A DNA stretch of 64,000 nucleotides, taken from NCBI GenBank assembly GCA_046533095.1, contig JAJQRA010000031.1, forward strand, positions 75,343 to 139,342. Reading direction: 5' to 3'. The stretch comes from ZAX-1 sp046533095 (lineage in GTDB: Bacteria > Bacillota > Clostridia > Lachnospirales > Lachnospiraceae). Positions 42,871 to 51,329 of the stretch are shown here, one piece after another. Numbering within the stretch: the first letter of the stretch is position 1; each line of letters starts with the position of its first letter. Below the pieces are notes generated by a model. That model did not search any database. It saw nothing but the letters and a program-made list of their open reading frames with translations, and had not been told where the DNA came from. The position numbers and the translations under genes are program-made.

Positions 42871-44460
42871 CTAATTCTTGCCAAATTCCGACAGCTGCAA
42901 TCCTTTATTTCTATCTAGCGTCATGCCGATACTCCAATTATTTATAAATAAAAGCAATGGATTTCCTTTTAAATCCTTAATCTTCTTCATATCCGACGTT
43001 CCGTTCAATTTATCCAAATCCAGTCCTTTATTTTCAATCCATCGTATATGTTCATAGGGAAGGTTTTCAAAATTTACATCCACATTATATTCAAATTCCA
43101 AGCGATATTTTAAAACATCAAATTGTAGTACTCCGACAACGCCTACGATAATTTCTTCCATTCCGGTATTATACTCTTGAAAAATCTGAATGGCCCCCTC
43201 CTGGGCAATCTGGGTGATACCTTTTACAAATTGCTTTCTCTTCATCGTATCAATCTGACGCACCCTTACAAAATGTTCTGGTGCAAAGGTCGGTATTCCT
43301 TCAAACGCGAACTGCTCTGTGGAATCGCACAAGGTATCCCCGATCGAAAAAATACCCGGATCGAACACGCCAATAATATCGCCCGCATATGCTGTTTCAA
43401 TTATTTTGCGCTCCTGTGCCATCATTTGCTGTGGCTGGGAAAGACGTATTTTTTTTCCGCCTTGGATATGTGCGGCTTCCATTCCTGCCTCAAATTTCCC
43501 GGAGCAGATACGCATAAATGCAATCCGATCCCGATGGGCCTTGTTCATATTCGCTTGAATCTTGAATACAAAGGCGGAAAATTTGTCATCAAAAGGATCG
43601 ATTTGCCCTTTGTCTGAAGTCCTAGGAAGAGGTGGTGAAGTCATTTGTAAAAAATGGGCTAAAAATGTTTCCACGCCAAAGTTAGTCAACGCAGAACCGA
43701 AAAACACCGGCGTTAATTTTCCTTTTGAGACAAGATCTAGGTCAAATTCAGCACTTGCGCCATCTAGTAGTTCAATTTCTTCTAAGAGCTGCTCTTTGAA
43801 ACTTAATCCAATTTCTTGTTCTAATTGTTCGGAATCAATCGGCAATTCCCTCTGCCGCCCTTCTTTTGTCCCTTTTAAAGTATCTGTAAAGGTCATGACT
43901 TGTTTCGTTTTGCGGTCATAGACCCCCTGAAAGTTCTTGCCGGAACCAATCGGCCAATTTACAGGAAAGGTAGCGATACCCAATTCTTTTTCAATTTCGT
44001 CTAATAAGGTAAAGATATCGCCCGCATCCCTGTCCATTTTATTGATAAATGTAAAAATGGGAATGTGGCGCATCACACAAACCTTAAATAATTTTCTTGT
44101 CTGGGCCTCTACGCCCTTTGCCGCATCAATCACCATCACTGCAGAATCCGCCGCCATAAGTGTCCGGTAGGTGTCCTCCGAAAAATCCTGATGCCCCGGC
44201 GTATCCAAAATATTGATACAATAGCCGTCATAGTTAAACTGCAAAACAGAGGACGTCACGGAGATACCCCTTTGCTTTTCAATATCCATCCAGTCCGATA
44301 CGGCATGCCGCACATTCGCCTTCCCTTTTACGGAACCGGCAAGATTAATTGCACCGCCATAAAGCAAAAATTTTTCAGTTAACGTTGTCTTCCCTGCATC
44401 GGGATGGGATATAATTGCAAACGTCCTGCGTTGTCCTATTTCCTTTTCTAAATCATTCAA
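42871..44460 (-). CDS. prfC: Peptide chain release factor 3
   Basis: Translational GTPase of about 529 aa that recycles RF1/RF2 from the ribosome. Motifs: SHPDAGKTTLTEKFLLYGG (G1), RGISVTSSVLQF, DTPGHQDFSEDTYRTL (G3), TFINKMDRD (G4); the C-terminal domain contains GVVGVLQFDVLKYRLEFEY. The frame stays open to 44541, but the family begins LNDLEKEIGQRRTFAIISHP, and a GGAGGA site lies 9 bases before a TTG at 44460, so the TTG start is chosen. Confidence 0.96.
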   Translation of the reverse strand: MNDLEKEIGQRRTFAIISHPDAGKTTLTEKFLLYGGAINLAGSVKGKANVRHAVSDWMDIEKQRGISVTSSVLQFNYDGYCINILDTPGHQDFSEDTYRTLMAADSAVMVIDAAKGVEAQTRKLFKVCVMRHIPIFTFINKMDRDAGDIFTLLDEIEKELGIATFPVNWPIGSGKNFQGVYDRKTKQVMTFTDTLKGTKEGRQRELPIDSEQLEQEIGLSFKEQLLEEIELLDGASAEFDLDLVSKGKLTPVFFGSALTNFGVETFLAHFLQMTSPPLPRTSDKGQIDPFDDKFSAFVFKIQANMNKAHRDRIAFMRICSGKFEAGMEAAHIQGGKKIRLSQPQQMMAQERKIIETAYAGDIIGVFDPGIFSIGDTLCDSTEQFAFEGIPTFAPEHFVRVRQIDTMKRKQFVKGITQIAQEGAIQIFQEYNTGMEEIIVGVVGVLQFDVLKYRLEFEYNVDVNFENLPYEHIRWIENKGLDLDKLNGTSDMKKIKDLKGNPLLLFINNWSIGMTLDRNKGLQLSEFGKN

Positions 44461-44617
44461 GTGTATCGTTCCTCCAAAGTAGATATATTTACATTGATGT
44501 ATATTGTTGCATTTATGTGTATTATAGCAATTATTTTCCATCCAGTCATTACTATTTTAAAAAAAGATTGTAGCTTGGCAGTATCTTTTACCGAACGCAT
44601 TCTCCCTTATCACAAAA

Positions 44618-44662
44618 GGTACCTCTGCAAATCCCTTTTTTACAAGGAACTACAGAGGTATC
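44618..44662 (-). terminator. Hairpin downstream of the LRR-protein gene
   Basis: TACCTCTG and CAGAGGTA pair across about 25 bases, followed on the minus strand by a T-containing tail. It lies between the LRR gene and prfC. Confidence 0.5.
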
Positions 44663-44703
44663 ACATGATACTGGCTAAAACATCAACATTCAATAAAACG
44701 CAG

Positions 44704-46080
44704 CTATTTTATCTTGGCCGTTTTTACCGCTGGACTCCAGGCAGAATAAATCGGGCCAACTGTTTGTGTAGTCTTATAGGCACGTATCCTTACATAGTAG
44801 GACTTGTTTTTTGTAAGCTTCTTAATGGTTGTTGATTGGGTGCTATTCTTCTTGATTGGTACTGTCTGTGCGTTGTTAAACTTGCTATTATCAGAATACT
44901 GAATCTGGTATCCGCTCGCTTTACTATCTTTCTTCCACGTTACCGTCAGTTTCTTGCCATCAGCCGGCTTTGTATTGGCGATCGACAGCTTCTTTGGAGC
45001 GATCGTAATGCTTACGTTCACACTCTTTTCACTGTAGGTAGCAGTAGATCCCGCCTTTACTGTGATTGTGGCATATCCAGGACCTTTTATGGTTACCTTG
45101 CCCTGACTTACCGTTACAACGCTTTTATCAGAACTGGTGTAGGACAACTTGCCATTGCCTGTCTTTAATTTTATGCCAAGGTTAAAGGAGCTGTTTGCCT
45201 TATATTCCTTGCTGTATGATTTCGTGTATGTAATGTTTTGCTCGCCACGCGCTTTAAATGAAAATTTATTTGCAACTGCGTACTTTTGGGCAGCCGAGTT
45301 ATTCACTCCAGAGATGACCAGGTTCTTGTAGCCGGAAAATGCACCTGCACCTATCTTTTTCACACTGTTTGGTATCGTTATACTTTTTAGGCTGATACAG
45401 CCCTTAAATGCATTTTTCCCTATTTTTTTCACACTGACCGGAATTTTTACATCTTTTAGTTTGGTGCAGCCAACAAATGTGTTTTCCTCTATACTTGCCA
45501 CACGCTCAGGTATCTCAATGCTTTTTAGGCTAGTACATTTTTGAAATGCGTATTTTCCTATTTTTGTCACACTGTTTGGTATCTTTATCGTCTTTAGATC
45601 TGTGCAGCCAGAAAATGCAGAATCACCTATACTTTTGACACTGCTTGGTATCGTTATACTGGTTATATCTGTACACTTTAAAAATGCACTATTCCCTATC
45701 TTTGTAACACCGCTTGGTATCACAACTTTTGTGTCTTCTCCATCGTAGCTTTTCAGGACACCCTTTGAAATCGTAAAACCATCATCTTCATCTTCGTCGT
45801 CTTCATCTTCGTCGTCTTCATCTTCGTCGTCTTCATCTTCATCATCTTCGTCTTCGTCGTCTTCATCATCGTCTTCATCATCTTCGTCGTCTTCATCATC
45901 TTCATCATCATCATCTTCGTCGTCTGCCCCTAGCCTTGGAAGGTCCACATATTCCGTATCTACATCTTCCGCCTCTCCTTCACTTCCCTGTGCGTTTACA
46001 TAGACAGTCGTTGTGCCCAATGCTACAACAATACCTAAAGCAACTACAACTGCACGATTCCATAGTTTTTTACTTGTCAT
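44704..46080 (-). CDS. Secreted BspA-like leucine-rich-repeat protein with poly-Asp/Glu tract
   Basis: Protein of about 458 aa. Signal peptide (WNRAVVVALGIVVALGTTTV, cleavage after NAQ). Residues about 50-105 are almost only Asp and Glu (for example DDEDDEDEDDEDEDDEDEDD), coded by a 15-bp simple repeat. Five LRR_5 repeats of about 23 residues follow (SVTKIGKYAFQKCTSLKSIE), then an Ig-like domain (TSSDKSVVTVSQGKVTIKGP) and a FN3-like domain (YQIQYSDNSKF, YYVRIRAYKTT). GGAGG before the ATG at 46080 decides the start. The acidic tract may bind calcium or act as a spacer; the DNA repeat could vary in length between strains. Confidence 0.88.
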   Translation of the reverse strand: MTSKKLWNRAVVVALGIVVALGTTTVYVNAQGSEGEAEDVDTEYVDLPRLGADDEDDDDEDDEDDEDDEDDDEDDEDEDDEDEDDEDEDDEDEDDEDEDDGFTISKGVLKSYDGEDTKVVIPSGVTKIGNSAFLKCTDITSITIPSSVKSIGDSAFSGCTDLKTIKIPNSVTKIGKYAFQKCTSLKSIEIPERVASIEENTFVGCTKLKDVKIPVSVKKIGKNAFKGCISLKSITIPNSVKKIGAGAFSGYKNLVISGVNNSAAQKYAVANKFSFKARGEQNITYTKSYSKEYKANSSFNLGIKLKTGNGKLSYTSSDKSVVTVSQGKVTIKGPGYATITVKAGSTATYSEKSVNVSITIAPKKLSIANTKPADGKKLTVTWKKDSKASGYQIQYSDNSKFNNAQTVPIKKNSTQSTTIKKLTKNKSYYVRIRAYKTTQTVGPIYSAWSPAVKTAKIK

Positions 46081-46170
46081 CTTTCGTACCTCCTCGTTTA
46101 TTTTGGCTGTTCTCATTCCTGACTGACTGCTCAGCATTGCATACCTTATCGATCTCTTGACTCCTTTTTA

Positions 46171-46306
46171 CTATGTGTGTAGAAGATGTGTTTATCACCG
46201 ATGTTTTTCACAATATTGCAAGCTCCTATCCCTACACGTTATGTGTGTAGAAGATGTGTTTATCACCGATGTTCTGCGCCCTTACGTTGCAAGCGTACAT
46301 ATCAAT
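46171..46306. repeat. 68-bp tandem duplication in the LRR/spoIIIAH gap
   Basis: TATGTGTGTAGAAGATGTGT and the following 18 bases occur at 46172 and again at 46240. The remaining halves of the units are diverged (shared TTGCAAGC). No intact coding end is present here, in contrast to most repeats of this type in the window. The rest of 46081-46530 shows no gene. Confidence 0.9.
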
Positions 46307-46530
46307 TTTTTCACCCTTATTTTATCACACATTCCTTTGCCTGTCACTACAAATCTTATTTTCAAAGCAATTCTAATTCAAATATGATAATGTCCCACCT
46401 ATGTGGTTTTGACATTTTAGCAAGCACCTCTGCCATGCCCATTGAATCAGGGAATACCAAAGATGCTCATCCTATCGGCTTCCAAAACATCGGCAATGAA
46501 ATATCATCAAGATTCTTTAAACGAAACTTT

Positions 46531-47265
46531 TTATTTCGCCGCCGAATTCTCATGCATGACTGAAATCGGCGTAATCACAATACTTTCAGCTTCCATGTTC
46601 GTTTTACGTTTTACGATGTCCTCTACCTGTGCCCGCTTTGCATCTGTCACGTCACCCATATTTAGGACGACATCTGCTGTTTCTTTCGTAATGCTTACGA
46701 CTACATCCGTAAACCCTTTTGCCTCTAAAAGCATTTCTGCCGCCAGTTCGCGTTCTGAAACATCGGTTATGTAAATCATAGAATTAATCGCGTCCTGCTT
46801 CTGCCCATCGCTAATATTGGCATTATTAATCAGTTCCAACAATGTTTCTTTGTTTTTGGAACGCACCTGTTCCCTTGTTAGTTTTACCTCTGCCGCATAA
46901 TTTAAATTATCGACGGTAGAGCTTGTTAAAACTGCCTCGCCCGGATTTTCTATCTCTTCTGCTGTAGATGGTTCTAAGGAAGGATCTGCGGATGCCGTTA
47001 GATCCATGGCACCATTTTCCCCTTCTGCAGATGCCGTCAAATCTGCCACCTCGCCATTATCTTCCGTATCCGTAAAAGCATCTCCTGCCGCATACAGCTC
47101 TTCATCGGAAATCTCATATGTATCTTCACTTAAATCTACACTGGCTTCTTTTGCAGCAGATTTATCATTGATTTTTGTCCCGGTGTATTGTAAATAACCG
47201 GCTACTGCAATCATGAGAGCCAAAGCGGTAATAATAATCTGATTCTTTTTAAAAATTTTTTTCAA
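46531..47265 (-). CDS. spoIIIAH: Stage III sporulation protein AH
   Basis: Protein of 244 aa with one N-terminal membrane segment (KNQIIITALALMIAVAGYLQ), an acidic linker and a C-terminal domain (about 140-240, NISDGQKQDAINSMIYITDV, EMLLEAKGFTDVVVSI) related to type III secretion ring proteins. In sporulation it forms the channel between mother cell and forespore with SpoIIQ. The start is TTG with GGAGGG 9 bases upstream. Last gene of the spoIIIA cluster. Confidence 0.93.
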   Translation of the reverse strand: MKKIFKKNQIIITALALMIAVAGYLQYTGTKINDKSAAKEASVDLSEDTYEISDEELYAAGDAFTDTEDNGEVADLTASAEGENGAMDLTASADPSLEPSTAEEIENPGEAVLTSSTVDNLNYAAEVKLTREQVRSKNKETLLELINNANISDGQKQDAINSMIYITDVSERELAAEMLLEAKGFTDVVVSITKETADVVLNMGDVTDAKRAQVEDIVKRKTNMEAESIVITPISVMHENSAAK

Positions 47266-47395
47266 ACCCTATACCCTCCTTCTTGTTATGAATAAAGTAT
47301 TTGCACATTCCATAATGTACGTTCCTGCCGCCATTTGTGTACAACAAGATTACTTTTGCGCCAGCCACGAATACGAACATTTGCTCTGCAAACCT

Positions 47396-47995
47396 TTAGT
47401 TCATTTTCATCTTAACTACCTTAATTTTATGTGCTTCTATTGGAAATAATGCTAAAATTGCATCGGAAATATTTTTTATTACAATCGCGTCTCCACCACC
47501 TTCTGCCACCACAAATACCCCCTCTACTACCGGGTTTAATTCCTTCGCCACAAAAGGGGTAGAACCGCTTGTATTTTCCTGTATATATACCGTATCCTCC
47601 TTAGACCCCATTTCATGCAGATTTCGTTTTGCTCCGCCACCATCTTCCTCCGCTGTATTATTTTCAGACTTTTCCATGTCTTTTTCCACGATAGACTCTC
47701 CCGTGTCCTTTAGCGTAATCATGACTTCTGCCCGTCCGACCCCTTCCATCGAAGAAAGTGCCTCCTTTAACTTTTCTTCCAAATCCGACTGGTAATCTTC
47801 TCTTTTGGTTTGATAGTATGCACTGGTATCAATACCCGTTTCAGCTGTTTTAGACGGTTCCTCTTTTGTCCCACGCTGATCATTTACCGGGATTGCAACA
47901 ACAAGCAATAAAATACCCGCCAAAAAAGCAATGAACAGATGACTTTTATTTATCTTTTTTAATATCGTAAAATCGAATGGGGTTTTTGGTTTCAC
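47396..47995 (-). CDS. spoIIIAG: Stage III sporulation protein AG
   Basis: Protein of 199 aa: one membrane segment (about 18-37, HLFIAFLAGILLLVVAIPV), then a ring-building domain (LEEKLKEALSSMEGVGRAEV, VITLKDTGE-like, EGVFVVAEGGGDAIV). GTG start with AGGAGG, 2 bases after spoIIIAF. The gap to spoIIIAH (47266-47395) holds a degraded piece resembling the MITE-like elements (TTTGTGTACA, ACTTTTGCG). Confidence 0.93.
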   Translation of the reverse strand: MKPKTPFDFTILKKINKSHLFIAFLAGILLLVVAIPVNDQRGTKEEPSKTAETGIDTSAYYQTKREDYQSDLEEKLKEALSSMEGVGRAEVMITLKDTGESIVEKDMEKSENNTAEEDGGGAKRNLHEMGSKEDTVYIQENTSGSTPFVAKELNPVVEGVFVVAEGGGDAIVIKNISDAILALFPIEAHKIKVVKMKMN

Positions 47996-47997
47996 GC

Positions 47998-48552
47998 CTA
48001 TTCCTCCTGTACTGCAATCTGAATCTGCTCCTCGCTGATATGATAAAAAGTTGTGAGCTTTTCTTTTAACTTGGCTACCTGCGGATAATCAAAGCTATTA
48101 TCCGAAAGAACTATTTTTTGCATGTAGATCCCTCCTTTCGGCGTCAAATGCACAGACATTGCTACTTGTTTTATTGTATAGTCTTCTTTTAATGTGACCT
48201 GTATTTGGTTTACATAAATTTCATTTTCTTCTGCCATCAATGAAATGTCTTCACCGATTGCCGCCTCGTATTGTAAAAGATATGCTTCTTGATGTATCGC
48301 TTCTATTTTTTCAATATCAAGCTGCATATTATCCATTTCCTGCCAAAAATTTTCATAGGAAATCTTTTCCTCCAAATAGTCTTTCTTATAAATGATGTTT
48401 AAAATCGGCGTGAGCAGCATAACCACCAAAATCATTCCACAAAAAAACCGAACGTATTTTTGGTAGCTGTCTTTTGGCAGCATATGCAAAACTGCTGTTA
48501 TAAATATATAAAAATATACAATATTTTTTACCCAAGCATAAATGATACCCAT
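47998..48552 (-). CDS. spoIIIAF: Stage III sporulation protein AF
   Basis: Protein of about 184 aa starting MGIIYAWVKNIVYFYIFITA, with two membrane segments (8-28, 36-55) and a C-terminal ring-building-like domain (VAMSVHLTPKGGIYMQKIVL). The frame extends to a TTG at 48600, but the shorter start matches family members. The start sits next to the 58-bp repeat at the end of spoIIIAE, which may affect its translation signals; the ribosome binding site is weak. Confidence 0.88.
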   Translation of the reverse strand: MGIIYAWVKNIVYFYIFITAVLHMLPKDSYQKYVRFFCGMILVVMLLTPILNIIYKKDYLEEKISYENFWQEMDNMQLDIEKIEAIHQEAYLLQYEAAIGEDISLMAEENEIYVNQIQVTLKEDYTIKQVAMSVHLTPKGGIYMQKIVLSDNSFDYPQVAKLKEKLTTFYHISEEQIQIAVQEE

Positions 48553-48612
48553 ACCAATTCCAATCCGCACATCACTGCATGTGCCCATCTTGCATTCCAA
48601 TCTGCATCATTT

Positions 48613-48728
48613 TACCGATTCCATGTCGTCGCTACGCTCACAAGTGTAATCGTAACCAAAAACATGACGCTACCGGTTCCATGTCGTCGCCGCGCTCACA
48701 AGTGCAATCGTGACCAAAAACATGACGC
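48613..48728. repeat. 58-bp tandem duplication over the spoIIIAE stop codon
   Basis: Copies 48613-48670 and 48671-48728 differ at about five positions. The inner copy encodes the last 19 residues of SpoIIIAE. The stop TAG straddles the junction (48670-48672); the outer copy would give the same residues and a TAA. Confidence 0.95.
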
Positions 48729-49947
48729 CGGCAGTAACCATCACTTTGTTGATCAGCCTCGCGCCCTCCCCTACACCGTTGATACATCCAGCTATGCGTT
48801 TATCTGCAACCGGCTGTATCGCAGCCGCGACCAGCTTATAAAGCACGGTCATAACTGCAATTTTAATCATTGGGCCTACGCAGAGCAAAAGCAGAACGAG
48901 GATCCCGGCAACCCCAACCCCATTTTTAATGATAATGCCGGAACCTACCATGATTTCCGATACTGCATGAATCGAGGTGCCGACCCCCGGCAGCATACTG
49001 GCCGTCTTTGCAAATAAAGTTGTGCGGAAACTATCTATCACCGGAGAAAGCAGGCCTTGCACCACATTGATGCCCACTACCAATGTAAATAGAAACTTTA
49101 GCAGCCATTCCACGCCAATTTTTAGCAACTCTGTCAAACGTGAAATCAACTCCTCGCTTGTAAGATGGTTCATCAATTCCAGCATGACATAAATATGGAT
49201 TGCCGGTACCGCAATATAAATTAAAACCCATTCAATAAGATAGATGATAAACAGCGTCAACTGGTAAAATCCAATCGTTGTCACGCTCCCACTTGAAAAT
49301 ATCATTGTCATGCAAAATGCCGGCATGAGGGCACGCATAAAGTCAAGGATTAGCGTAAGAGAATCCGACAGTATGCCATTTAATATCAAGAAAGACTGCA
49401 TGAGCAACGCCAATAAAATCATATATACCATATAAAAGCTAATATCCGAAACCGCCACATTTTCAAATACGTTTGCAAAATTATTGAGAATGGCAAAGGC
49501 AATCGCAATCAGTATAATTTGCAGCATATAATTTTTACACTGGGAAACTTCCTCAAAAATAATATCTCTGATAGAGCGAAACAGCCATTTTTTATCTATT
49601 TCTTCTCCGGCGATCATGCTCTTTGCCAGTGCCCTAAAATCAATATCCAAAACTGGAGCCACATCTTCTAGGAAAACATCAAGCTCGTCAAAATCCACTT
49701 CATCCAACTGTGTAATATCAAGCAAATCCATATCCTTTGATCCCTTTGATTTATTTGATTCATTGGATTTAGTTAGTTTATTAAATTCATTTCGTTTATT
49801 GAGCCCACTTCGTTTATTGAGCCCATCTAGTTTATTAAATTCATTTCGTTTATTGGCCTGTACGTTTATTTGACTCCCCAAGATGTACAGTAGTGTAAGC
49901 AGGGAGAAAACGACTCTCCATCTTTTTCTTTTCACATCAGTTCCCAT
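48670..49947 (-). CDS. spoIIIAE: Stage III sporulation protein AE
   Basis: Polytopic membrane protein of about 425 aa. A signal-like segment (VVFSLLTLLYILGSQINVQA) is followed by an Asn/Lys-rich repeat (NKRNEFNKL twice, NKSKGSK), unusual for the family, then at least seven membrane segments (for example YMLQIILIAIAFAILNNF). It probably forms part of the inner-membrane export core of the SpoIIIA complex. Its 3' end is duplicated at DNA level. Confidence 0.94.
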   Translation of the reverse strand: MGTDVKRKRWRVVFSLLTLLYILGSQINVQANKRNEFNKLDGLNKRSGLNKRNEFNKLTKSNESNKSKGSKDMDLLDITQLDEVDFDELDVFLEDVAPVLDIDFRALAKSMIAGEEIDKKWLFRSIRDIIFEEVSQCKNYMLQIILIAIAFAILNNFANVFENVAVSDISFYMVYMILLALLMQSFLILNGILSDSLTLILDFMRALMPAFCMTMIFSSGSVTTIGFYQLTLFIIYLIEWVLIYIAVPAIHIYVMLELMNHLTSEELISRLTELLKIGVEWLLKFLFTLVVGINVVQGLLSPVIDSFRTTLFAKTASMLPGVGTSIHAVSEIMVGSGIIIKNGVGVAGILVLLLLCVGPMIKIAVMTVLYKLVAAAIQPVADKRIAGCINGVGEGARLINKVMVTAGVMFLVTIALVSAATTWNR

Positions 49948-49967
49948 CTGCATATTGCGGCACGCGT

Positions 49968-50360
49968 TCAGTTTAAAAATTCTCCTATGGTTTCCAGCAG
50001 CGCAAGCAATACCGGCATACTAATGGCCAGTATGGACAATTTCCCAAACATTTCTATTTGGCTTGCCACAGCCTGATAGCCCGCATCTTTGCATAGGTTC
50101 GCCGAAAATTCCGCCACATAGGTAATCCCTATCATTTTCATTAAAATTGCCACGTATTTTGTATTCAAATTTGTAAATTCTTGGATTCTTTCTATCGCCT
50201 CTAAAACAATCTCCAATTTAGAAATCAAGAAAAAAAAGATGCAAAGGCATGCCCCCATTGTTACGAATAATTCATATTCTGCCTTTTGTGATTTCAGCAA
50301 AACCGCAAGCAATGTCCCTGCAATCCCTATCATTGCTATTTTTAAAATATCCATATCCAC
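49968..50360 (-). CDS. spoIIIAD: Stage III sporulation protein AD
   Basis: Small membrane protein of 130 aa with about four hydrophobic segments (IAMIGIAGTLLAVLLK at the start, ISMPVLLALLETIGEFL at the end). Sequence and place between AC and AE fit SpoIIIAD. It overlaps no gene; 20 bases precede spoIIIAE. Confidence 0.93.
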   Translation of the reverse strand: MDMDILKIAMIGIAGTLLAVLLKSQKAEYELFVTMGACLCIFFFLISKLEIVLEAIERIQEFTNLNTKYVAILMKMIGITYVAEFSANLCKDAGYQAVASQIEMFGKLSILAISMPVLLALLETIGEFLN

Positions 50361-50500
50361 CGTCCCAACCTTTTAAAATAAATCAATACATGAATCGTTC
50401 ATGTATTGTAGCTATTCCGTGTGTCCTATCAAGCTTCGTGGCTGTAGTGTATTCGAAATAGGATTTATCTGTTATCCGGATCTGCCTTTTTCTATTTATT

Positions 50501-50692
50501 TTATAATGCAAACAAGTTTTTTATTGTTTCAAATAAATCATAAATATAGGGAACAATCCAAAACAATACAATTATAAGTCCTGCCAAGCTTGTTAAAAAT
50601 GCATGTTCTTCTCTTCCACTGTGTTTTAGCACTTGACTAAGGACCGTTACCAGAATACCCACTGCGGCTATTTTAAAAATTAAATTAATACT
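50501..50692 (-). CDS. spoIIIAC: Stage III sporulation protein AC
   Basis: Protein of about 63 aa with two membrane helices (INLIFKIAAVGILVTVLSQV; FLTSLAGLIIVLFWIVPYIY). GGAGGG before the ATG at 50692 decides the start over an upstream one at 50728. The 140-base gap to spoIIIAD contains a palindrome ACATGAATCGTTCATGT and a copy of the CTTCGTGGCTGT motif. Confidence 0.93.
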   Translation of the reverse strand, partial: SINLIFKIAAVGILVTVLSQVLKHSGREEHAFLTSLAGLIIVLFWIVPYIYDLFETIKNLFAL

Positions 50693-50746
50693 CATATACC
50701 CTCCATCAGAATAAAAATCCTGAATCATCCATATGGTTGATTGCCG

Positions 50747-51268
50747 CTATAGCAGCATAATGATGAAAAATAGTCCGCACATCACACTCAAATACTGGTA
50801 AACTTTTTGTTTTGCGGCAAGTTCATTCTGTGCCTGTACAATTTTTACTTCCACTTGCTGTATGTAAACCTCAATATTTTTAAGCTGCATCGAAGCATCC
50901 AGATAGCCAAAGTTATTCCCTGCATTTTGTAAAATTGCCACTTCTTCATCCGATAAAAGAAAATTTCTACTTTGCAGATCTATGACTTCTTTCCATATTT
51001 GATGCAAGGGCTTTCCTACTTCCCCGTGTTCCATCTGGTACCTTACCGCTGTCAGCATCGTTTTATAAGGCTCTTTTCCTTGTGCTATCATATGTAAAAA
51101 AGCTTCTCCCAGCGGTGTTCTTGTATATGAAATTTCCCCGGCAAGCATGAGCAGCATTTCTTTCATTCCAATCAGTTGACCTACATGGTCACTTAAGCGT
51201 ACACGCAACATATATCCATAGAGGAGGGACGCTCCCAATATCAAACATGCCCCTACTAGTTTCAACAT
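50747..51268 (-). CDS. spoIIIAB: Stage III sporulation protein AB
   Basis: Protein of 173 aa with membrane segments at both ends (LVGACLILGASLLYGYMLRV; YLSVMCGLFFIIMLL) and a helical middle similar to type II secretion GspF-like proteins. Motif GEISYTRTPLGEAFL is typical for the family. Confidence 0.92.
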   Translation of the reverse strand: MLKLVGACLILGASLLYGYMLRVRLSDHVGQLIGMKEMLLMLAGEISYTRTPLGEAFLHMIAQGKEPYKTMLTAVRYQMEHGEVGKPLHQIWKEVIDLQSRNFLLSDEEVAILQNAGNNFGYLDASMQLKNIEVYIQQVEVKIVQAQNELAAKQKVYQYLSVMCGLFFIIMLL

Positions 51269-51329
51269 AACCGCTCCTTTCTATCGTTCTAGATGGCATA
51301 AGCTGAAAGAATCCCATCCTAATTTTCTT

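Noticed and set aside
45780..45930. Plus-strand and antisense frames in the acidic repeat
   Set aside because: They are shadows of the simple DNA repeat in the LRR protein gene.
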